Source: Rheinheimera sp. SA_1 (GTDB lineage: Bacteria; Pseudomonadota; Gammaproteobacteria; Enterobacterales; Alteromonadaceae). From it: 64,000 nt of DNA. Under the pieces are notes generated by a model. That model saw nothing but the letters and a program-made list of their open reading frames with translations, did not search any database and had not been told where the DNA came from. Location of the stretch: positions 1 to 64,000 of the forward strand of contig NZ_LXWK01000019.1 in the NCBI RefSeq assembly GCF_001669775.1. The letters run 5' to 3'. Positions 56,101-63,000 of this stretch are shown here, one piece after another; position 1 is the stretch's first letter; each line of letters begins with the position of its first letter. Made by a program: the position numbers and the translations under genes.

Positions 56101-59100
56101 GGTCCGGCGACTGCCTGACGGCGAGTTGGAGTTTATCGGGCGAGCGGATCAACAGTTGAAAATCCGGGGATATCGGATTGAGCCCGATGAAATCGCGACA
56201 GTCATTAAGCAACTGGCTGTCGTGCGCGATGCCGTTGTTGTCGCCAGGCCGCAAGCCGGTGGTGAATTGGCATTGGTGGCGTATCTGGTGCCGCATAGCG
56301 CTGACGCTATAGCGGCTGTTCGTGAGCACATGGCTGCCTTGCTGCCTGAATATATGCTGCCAAAAGCCATTGTGACGCTGGCAGAACTGCCATTGACCAT
56401 TAATGGCAAACTGGACAAGGCAGCTTTGCCGTTGCCGGATGTGTCGGCTTATCTGCGCAGCGGTTATGCAGCAGCACAGACGCAGCTTGAACAGTTGTTG
56501 ACGAAGCAATGGGCTCAAGTGCTGCAATTGGAACCGGGTCAGATTGGCATCCATGACAATTTCTTTGCGCTCGGCGGTCATTCGCTGCTGGTGGTCAAGT
56601 TGCAATCCGCCTTAAGCGAGGCCGGTTATCCGGTGCAGGCCAGAGATATCTATGCGGCGCCAACGCTGCAGCATCTGGCGGCTTTGCTGGAGCAGGGGTT
56701 AGCCATTGCTGCTGAAGTACCGATTCCGCCTTATCTGGTACCGACTCAGGGACCGCTGTCGTCTGAGCATTTCAACTTGCTGTCGTTGACCGAAGCCGAA
56801 TTGGCAGCGTTAGCGCAGCGGATACCGGGCGGGCTTGGCAATATTCAGGATATTTATCCGCTGGCGCCGCTACAGGAAGGTTTTGTCTTCCACCACCTGA
56901 TGGCACCCGGTCAGGATCCTTATTTGCTGAATATCGTCTATCGGGCACTTGATAGCGCTCAGACCGAGCACTTTCTGGCAGGCATGCAGGCGTTGGTTGA
57001 CCGGCATGATGCCTTCAGAACCGCTTTTCTGGCCGACACTATCAGCAGACCGGTACAGGTGGTCTGTCGCAGTTTGACATTGCCGGTCCGTCGGTTCACG
57101 TTACCGGCTGCCCTTTCAGTGCGCGAGCAGCTGCAACATTGGTTTACCGAAACAGTGGTACAAATTGCCAGCGCCCCTTTGTTGCATATCAACCAGTTGA
57201 CTGCTGCCGACGGCATCAGTTACCTGCATATGCAGATCCACCATCTGGTGCTGGATCATGAATCATTGGCCATCATCAACGACGAACTGCGTGCCTATGC
57301 CGCCGGACAATTTGGCCAACTGCTGCCGCCGACGCCTTACCGGGCTTTTGTTGCCTCGGCGCTGCATCAGGCGAGAGCGCTGGATGCCAAGGCTTATTTC
57401 AGCCGACGCCTTGGCGATATTGCTCAGACGACAGCACCTTTCCAACTGAGCGGATTGCATGTGGACGGCCAGCAGATAGATGCGGTCAGCCGTACGCTGG
57501 ACACTGGGCTGTCACGTCGCATCAGAGCATTGGCGGCAGAGCGTCAGATGAGCCCAGCAGTGTTGTTTCATGCGGTCTGGGGGCTGCTGCTTGGGCGTTG
57601 TACCGATAGTACGACTGTCGTTTTTGGTACCGTGTTGCTGGGGCGGATGCAGCCGTTTGCCGGTGCCAGGTCCATGGTCGGTTTGCTGATGAATACGTTG
57701 CCGCTGCGGCTGGATCTCGATGGCGACAGCGTTGACGGCTTTATCCGCCAGACTGATCTGGCGCTGCAAGAATTGCTCGACTATGAGCAGGCTTCATTGT
57801 CGCATGCTCACCTGTGCAGCGGTTTGGCCACTGAGGTTCCGTTGTTTACTGCAGTGCTGAACTATCGCCATGCGGAGCCAGCGCCGCAGCAGCAGGCAAC
57901 GGAGCGGCAGTCCTACGCTGAAAAACTGGGTGGACGGGAAGGAACCAGTTACCCCTTCAGTCTGTCGGTCAACCACTACCGGGAGGATTTTTCGCTGCAT
58001 ATGCAGACCGATAACCGGGTTAGTGCCGACCAGTTGCTGGAACACTTTGTCGCTGCAATTGCAGCACTGGTGCAGGCGGCATTGTGCCGGCCGGAAGCAG
58101 CGTTGTACTGCGTTAATGTGCTGTCTGCCAGCCAGCAACGCCGACAACTGACTCAGTGGAACCAACCAGTCTCTGCAGCGGTGCCAAACTGTTATCTGCA
58201 TGGTTGGGTGGAGCAATATGCCCGGAGCACTCCGACCGCTGTTGCGGTGCTGACTGACAGTACAGCCTTTAGTTATGCCGAACTGAACAGCCGCGCTAAT
58301 CAGGTGGCCCATTATCTGCGGGCTCAGGGCATAGGCCCGGATTGCCAGGTAGGTCTCTGTCTGGAACGCGGAGTCGAACTGCTGATAGGTTTATTGGCGG
58401 TGTTGAAGGCGGGCGCCTGCTATTTGCCGTTGGACCCGGCTTATCCGCCAACTCGTTTGGCAGATATGCTGGAACAGAGCCGCTGCCGTTTGATTTTGTC
58501 GGAACTGAGTATGATTGAATCGTTGGAACTGCTCAGTCATTATCGGGTGCTGCCGTTGGACCAGTCGATACACCAAGCTGCACTGGGTCAATATTCAACT
58601 GAGGATCTGGCTCCGTCTGCAGTCGGTCTGTCACCGGACAATCTGTGTTATGTGATTTATACCTCAGGATCTACCGGCAGCCCCAAAGGGGTTGGCGTGA
58701 CTCACCGTGGTTTGGGCAATCTGGCGGCAGCACAGGCACAACGTTTTGCTGTCGGTCCGCACAGCCGCTGTCTGCAGTTCGCTTCTATTGGCTTTGATGC
58801 GGCCATCTTCGAAATCTGTCTGGCATTTTATAGCGGTGCGGCTTTGTGTCTGTTGCCACCGCTCGATGCTAAATCACCGGCAGTACTTCGTGAAGTGGTC
58901 AGTCGTCACCAGGTCACGCATGCGACTTTACCTCCTTCGGTCCTGCATTACCTTGAACCGCAGCAACTGCCGGTTACAGACCTGATAGTCGCCGGTGAAG
59001 CTGTGCCTGAGACGTTGGCCGCCCGCTGGTCGATCGGCCGCAACTTTTATAATGCTTATGGCCCGACAGAAACCACTGTTTGTGCGACCGCAGGCTTGTA

Positions 59101-60025
59101 TTGTGCCGGCGAGGTCAGTATTGGCACGGCATTGCCCAATCAGAGTTGCTACATCCTGGATCAGGACGGCAACCTGTTGCCGGTCGGTTTGACTGGTGAG
59201 CTTTATGTGGGCGGTATGCAGCTGGCCCGCGGCTATCTGGGGCGGGCCGCGTTGACGGCGGAACATTTCGTGCCGGATCCTTTTGCCAGCCAGCCTGGTC
59301 AACGGCTTTACCGCACCGGCGATCTGGTGCGCTATCTGCCGGACGGCACGCTGTTGTTTGTCGGACGGATCGACCATCAGGTCAAACTACGGGGTTTTAG
59401 AATAGAACCTGGCGAAGTGGAGAAACAGCTTTGTCTTCAAGCCGGGGTTAAAAACTGCGCCGTGCTGGTTCCTGCCGGATTGGCGGAGCCGCAGTTAGTC
59501 GGATATGTAGTGCTTGATACCGAGCTGCAGTCGCAGCTGGAGCAGTCGGATAGCCAGCACCAGTACAAGACCGCGCTGCGGGATGGTTACTTGAGGCAGC
59601 TGGCGCTCAGTTTACCTGATTATATGGTGCCGAAGGTTTTTCTGTTCATCAGCCAATTGCCGTTGACGGTCAACGGCAAACTGGATCGTGCGGCATTGCC
59701 ATTGCCGGATGAGCAGGATTTGGTTAGAGCTCATTATGTGGCCCCGCGCAATGCGGTGGAAGCAGAGCTGTGTCTGCTGTGGCAGCAACTGCTGAAATTG
59801 GAGCAGGTTGGGGTGGACGATGATTTTTTTATGCTTGGCGGACATTCGTTGCTGGCGACCCGGCTGCTCAATGCCATTCGTCAGCGTTTTACCGTCGAAT
59901 TATCGCTCAGCATGCTGTTTCAATACAAAACAATAGCGGCATTAGCGCAGGTCCTGATTGTGCAACAGCCTGAGCAGAGCATTTGGCATGACGGTTCGGA
60001 TGACTTTGAAGAGACATTATTATGA
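50150..60025 (+). CDS. NRPS protein 4: three modules M11-M13 with a dual E/C domain
   Basis: 3291 residues from ATG 50150 (a GTG three bases earlier is less likely). Order: TubC docking (about 15-66); C (HHIAADG at 218), A (Asp235 at 735, Lys1016), T (Ser1076); C (HHIVGDG at 1266), A (1797, Lys2087), T (Ser2145); dual epimerisation/condensation domain (HHLMAPGQD at 2248, second motif HHLVLDH at 2364), A (2883, Lys3177), T (Ser3233). Pockets: M11 D-A-M-H-V-G-G-L-A-K (no match I know), M12 D-A-F-W-L-G-G-T-F-K (Val), M13 D-A-F-T-I-A-A-V-C-K (Phe-like, same as M10). The dual domain predicts that the M12 Val is turned to D before coupling. The acidic tail is GSDDFEETLL. It overlaps the next gene by ATGA. 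Confidence 0.95.
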   Translation: MDRTEMASAALTTAQTLLERALAQGVVLYLKDGQLRFKAEQGVLSDSLRTELKANRESLIAWLTELNCHTATQLPLIGPYQYGEQTPLSYAQQRLWFIDQLEQDSCQYNIPGQLLLQGAFDVAAFKRAIAGVIRRHEVLRTCLVQTGETVYQHVLEQYELPWQLQDLSALDEAAQTLSLQQLVAEELNQPFDLARDLMVRVRLLKLHSQQHLVLYTLHHIAADGWSMAIFHQELTTLYHAFARGEANPLVPLAIQYRDFALWQRQWLQGELLQQQMRYWQQQLADLPELHNMPLDRPRPLRQQFTVKTVRHTLDARLCQQLNSVCQRHDVTLFMLVHAALAVTLGRFSDSEEIVIGTPVAGRGQQALETLMGLFLNSLVLRTRLDWQSSFAQLLASNRQLILDAFSHQDAPFEQLVELLAPQRQLSHSPLFQIWLVMQNNDQVALSLAEHEGKAVQLSAAAVGGESLRHTAKYELSLYVSQTAKGLHCTWKFQDALFDLATIEYVAGEFDRLLTELAQNVSGRLADYAIFRATDRHNAMVEPLPARLLDAFAVQVRQRPAATALVCGARSYSYQQLDELSGQYATLLARHCQGERVALLFEHDEQMLLAILGALKAGKTYVPLDSSYPAGRLRYMLEHAEVALLLTTEKLRAQAVELAATNYLVVDAAAIAAVTPWSDWASHHVAYILYTSGSTGTPKGVYQAQSHVAALIDRYIASVGMQPADQVLQLASFNFDASVMDVFAALRSGACLHLLDVRQTSPDEVLGYMAAAGISVYHSTPTVVKYLDGASGRYDLSAVHHVVMGGETADPATVKAYLRLFTQNSCFINGFGPTESTLALQHKLSYAALQAGQKPRLGYAVAGINICIETPDGTAAAVYQSGEIVIESNCLALGYWRDPSLTAERFKAGPAQVRRYYTGDQGRLLPDGSVSYLARNDSQVKLRGIRLELGDIEQQLLNVAGVVAAAVTLHEQQLTAHVVSELSVTQLSQQLMQQLPHYMWPANYHVVTALPLTPSGKVDRKALSELAALQGVVYATELQAAAPRNAGERRMVALWQTLLHRDSIGVFDNFFAIGGHSLLATRLINAIAHEFGTRLKLQTIFEYPTVADLCLQLEECMAVLPELDSQISIVERTEAMPLSYAQQRLWFIHQLEPDSVQYNLTGALRLGPAVEPTAVANAVKALLERHEVLRSRYFIDQGEPRQSIVDQFEVPFVLQDCSTLDSQLRNVELQRQLQAEADTPFDLSADLMLRTRLLRFSDDHVLLYTLHHIVGDGWSLQLLKQQLYQLYQSIVTAQPHGLPELKVQYVDYANWQRQWLQGGSLEHELAYWTEKLQGMPVVHALPLDKPRPAEQRFRGRRILQRLDATLTAELKAVCLQLDITLFMLLQTVFALLLARYSNERDIVMATPIAGRQHAELEGLIGFFVNTLVLRTEFMATDDCKTLLQRNRQSILAAYSHQQLPFELLVDKLNPARHLSHNPLTQILFVLQNNERSLVELPIVDSQASITLLEQSVSVKYDLELVAAETGDSLLLGWSYQHALFEAGTVLQLASYLRCLLAAFVADLRAGGGCRIDQLPLQSAADLAAQQQDHHNAVVEYPHTQTIAQLFWAQAAVRGDATALVCGDAQLSYRQLQQRAHRLANRLQRQGVGPEDRIGICAIRSIDTVVGLLAILQAGACYVPLDPAYPPKRLAYIAQHSGLSLILADRQGQQALSAVDSLSQLVSADLLADTKLLPDCAEMAVQCAAAADNLAYIIYTSGSTGEPKGVAISHRNVTSLLWNRFVELGPERTVMCAASLSFDAATFELWGALLHGGKCVLVEEGALALDRLKTEIARHGVDTAWLTAGLFNRIVDEDVQLLSPLRSLLIGGEALSVSHVERAGQALPATCLLNGYGPTENTTFSCVYQIPAATVARRASVPIGRPISNAAAYVLDATGAPAAPGVIGELFVAGDGLARGYLGLAGFTAAKFLPDPFGKAGSRMYRTGDLVRRLPDGELEFIGRADQQLKIRGYRIEPDEIATVIKQLAVVRDAVVVARPQAGGELALVAYLVPHSADAIAAVREHMAALLPEYMLPKAIVTLAELPLTINGKLDKAALPLPDVSAYLRSGYAAAQTQLEQLLTKQWAQVLQLEPGQIGIHDNFFALGGHSLLVVKLQSALSEAGYPVQARDIYAAPTLQHLAALLEQGLAIAAEVPIPPYLVPTQGPLSSEHFNLLSLTEAELAALAQRIPGGLGNIQDIYPLAPLQEGFVFHHLMAPGQDPYLLNIVYRALDSAQTEHFLAGMQALVDRHDAFRTAFLADTISRPVQVVCRSLTLPVRRFTLPAALSVREQLQHWFTETVVQIASAPLLHINQLTAADGISYLHMQIHHLVLDHESLAIINDELRAYAAGQFGQLLPPTPYRAFVASALHQARALDAKAYFSRRLGDIAQTTAPFQLSGLHVDGQQIDAVSRTLDTGLSRRIRALAAERQMSPAVLFHAVWGLLLGRCTDSTTVVFGTVLLGRMQPFAGARSMVGLLMNTLPLRLDLDGDSVDGFIRQTDLALQELLDYEQASLSHAHLCSGLATEVPLFTAVLNYRHAEPAPQQQATERQSYAEKLGGREGTSYPFSLSVNHYREDFSLHMQTDNRVSADQLLEHFVAAIAALVQAALCRPEAALYCVNVLSASQQRRQLTQWNQPVSAAVPNCYLHGWVEQYARSTPTAVAVLTDSTAFSYAELNSRANQVAHYLRAQGIGPDCQVGLCLERGVELLIGLLAVLKAGACYLPLDPAYPPTRLADMLEQSRCRLILSELSMIESLELLSHYRVLPLDQSIHQAALGQYSTEDLAPSAVGLSPDNLCYVIYTSGSTGSPKGVGVTHRGLGNLAAAQAQRFAVGPHSRCLQFASIGFDAAIFEICLAFYSGAALCLLPPLDAKSPAVLREVVSRHQVTHATLPPSVLHYLEPQQLPVTDLIVAGEAVPETLAARWSIGRNFYNAYGPTETTVCATAGLYCAGEVSIGTALPNQSCYILDQDGNLLPVGLTGELYVGGMQLARGYLGRAALTAEHFVPDPFASQPGQRLYRTGDLVRYLPDGTLLFVGRIDHQVKLRGFRIEPGEVEKQLCLQAGVKNCAVLVPAGLAEPQLVGYVVLDTELQSQLEQSDSQHQYKTALRDGYLRQLALSLPDYMVPKVFLFISQLPLTVNGKLDRAALPLPDEQDLVRAHYVAPRNAVEAELCLLWQQLLKLEQVGVDDDFFMLGGHSLLATRLLNAIRQRFTVELSLSMLFQYKTIAALAQVLIVQQPEQSIWHDGSDDFEETLL
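56740..58140 (+). other. Dual epimerisation/condensation domain of M13
   Basis: It differs from all other C domains here: the entry is YPLAPLQEGFVFHHL, with the extra N-terminal HH-L-xxxx-x-D motif typical of dual E/C domains (Gly replaced by Gln). The central motif is HHLVLDH, with His instead of Gly at the end as is common in this subtype. Such domains epimerise the last residue of the incoming peptide and then condense, so no separate E domain is needed. Confidence 0.85.
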
Positions 60026-63000
60026 GCGTGGATGTACTACTTGAATTGACCCGCAGAAAAGGGGTGTTGTTTTACCTAAAGGACGGCAAGTTGGGCTACC
60101 AGGCCCGTAAAGGCAGTCTCAGCGATGAGCTGAAAACGCAGATTGCCGCGCATAAGGCGGCAATTATTGCTCATCTGCAACAGCGGCAGTTGCTGGTGCA
60201 AAGCGATGCTGCACCTGAGCTGAAGCCAGCAACTGACCGTGCAGCGCTGCCATTGTCTTTTGCGCAACAGCGGTTGTGGTTTATCGACAGGCTGGGGAAT
60301 GGCAGTGCCGGGTATAACACTCAGGGCAGTTTTTGGCTGCCGGACTGGCAGCCACAGCTATTTGCCACCGCGCTGCAAGCCTTGCTGGAGCGGCACGAAA
60401 TCCTGCGAACTACATATCCGGTTGAAGCGCTTCATCCCGACGAACCTTTGTGCCAGCACATCCGGCAGCAATATCAGTTGCCTTTGACCGAACATGATTT
60501 TTCCGCTTTGCCTCACGCGGCCCAGCAACGGCAGTTGCAGCAACTGACTCAATCGGAAACGGGCCGGGTATTTGTACTCAGCACCGAGTTGCCGCTGCGG
60601 GTGCACCTGATCAAGTTGTCCGGGCAGCGCCAGCAGGTACTTTATGTAATACATCACATTGCCGCGGACGCCTGGTCGATGGATATTTTCCAGCGTGAGC
60701 TGAAACAGCTATATCAGGCATTATGCCAGCAGCAACAGGCGCCGCTACCGGCTTTGCCGGTGCAGTATGGCGATTATGCGGCCTGGCAGCGGGAGTATGT
60801 CAGCGGCAGCGTGCTGGAAAAGCATCTGACCTACTGGCGCGCGCAACTGGCTGGTTTGCCGCCTTTGCATCAGTTGCCGCTGGACTATGCCCGCCCGCCG
60901 CAGCAGAGTTTTGCCGGCCATACCTTTTCTCAGTTGCTGCCACAGGCGCTGAGCAAGCGCATCCGCGAGTTCTGTGCCAGCCACGATGTGACCTTGTTTA
61001 TGTTGATGCAAACCGCTTTTGCACTCCTGCTAAGCCGCTATAGCGGTGAACAGGATATTGTGATGGGAGCCGCCGTTTCCGGCCGGCCTGATGCCAAGGT
61101 GGAAGGGCTGATAGGTCTGTTCCTGAATATGCTGGTACTGCGCAGCGACCTGACAGGGCAGCCCGACTTTCTACAGCTGCTCAACCGTAATAAGGCGATG
61201 ATTCTGGCCGCTGTCGAGCACCAGGCAATGCCATTCGAGCAACTGGTTGAACAGCTGAGCCCGGAACGTCATCTCAGCCACAATGCACTGATTCAGGTGC
61301 TGTTCGGTGTCCAGAATACGGCACGGGATATCCGCGATCCGGCCCTGGCTGGTGCGATGCTGGCGCAGCAGGACTTTGTCGTACGTCCACTGAGCAGCAG
61401 ATTCGAAATGAAGCTTGATGTGGTGGAGTTGGGCGAATTTATCTCATTGTCGTGGCTTTATAACACTGCCTTGTTTAAAGATGACAGCATGCAATTGATG
61501 GCGCAGGGATTTGCGGTGCTGTTAGCAGCCATGCTGGCTGAACCGGGCCGACAGGTGGATAGCTTTGCCCTGCTGTCGGCTGCTGAGCAGCAAAAAATAC
61601 TGCGGGACTGGAATCCTTCTAAGGTCAGCTACCCGCAAGGGTTGCTGGTCCACCGGCTCATTGAAGAGCAGGCGGCGCTGTGCGCTGAGCAACTGGCGCT
61701 GGTAGACGATGGGCTACAGCTGAGTTTTGCCGAATTTAACCGGAGGGCAAACCGGCTGGCCCATTATCTGCGCTCGGTGGGCGTTGGCCCAGATGTGGTC
61801 GTCGCCGTGTTCCAGCAGCGTTCTGCTGCGCTTATCATCAGCCTGTTGGCGGTGTTGAAGGCGGGTGGTGCTTATGTACCGCTGGATGTAACCAACCCGG
61901 CAGCGCGTACCGACTATATGTTGCGCGACAGTGGGGCCAGAGTGGTACTGACCAGTGAGGCTGCTGCCAGCCAACTGGCTTGTAGCGCTGCACAGGTGAT
62001 TTGTCTTGATAACATCGCAGTAGCGGAAGCTATTGCGCTTTGCCCGGCGCATAATCTTGATCTGCCGTTGCATCCCCGCAATCTGGCCTATGTAATCTAC
62101 ACCTCCGGTTCGACCGGCCAACCCAAAGGCGTTGCCGTCGACCACGGCAATGTCTGTGATTTTCTGCTGAGCGCCATCGCTTCTTTTATGCCTGATCATA
62201 TTGCTGGCGCAGTGGTTAGCACACCGTTGGTTTTTGACGCGACTGTCGGTTCCCTGTGGGTGGCTTTGGCTGCTGGAAAATATGCCGAACTGTTGCCGGA
62301 AGGGGCGTTGGCCATCGATCTGCTCGGCGATTATCTGTTGGATGACGAGACGGCGTATCTGTTCAAACTGACGCCATCCCATCTGGAGGCCGTTGCAAGC
62401 AAAGGGGTTGTCGGCACGAGTCCGCGTGCACGCCATGTACTGGTCGTTGCAGGTGAGCCGTTACCGCCGAAGACGCTGGAGTTGTGGGCAGGGCACCTGT
62501 TGCCCGGCGCACAGTTTTTTAATGAATATGGTCCGACTGAAACGACGGTCGGGGCGACAGTTTACCCGGTTTGCCTTCGGGGCAATGCCTGGAGCGAGGC
62601 CAGTGTACCTATTGGCAGGCCGTTGGGCTTGACCCAGCTGTATGTCCTGAATGAGGCGATGTCGCCACAGCCGGTCGGCGCCTTGGGTGAGCTGTATATC
62701 GGCGGCGCTGGGGTGGCCAGAGGCTATCTTGGCAAAGGATCGCTCAGTGCCGCCAGGTTTGTACCGGATCCGTTCTCGACAAGGGCAGGTGCCCGTTTGT
62801 ACCGCACTGGCGATATCGTCAGATATCTGCCGGATGGCGATGTTCAATTCGTCGGCCGGCGCGACCATCAGGTCAAGGTTCGCGGCTTTCGGATTGAACT
62901 GGATGAGATTGCTGCCGTTTTGCTGGGGACAGGTCTGGTCAGCGAAGCCATAGTTGTGGTGCGTCAGGTTCATCAGGCGGCAGCTTTAGTCGCCTATCTG

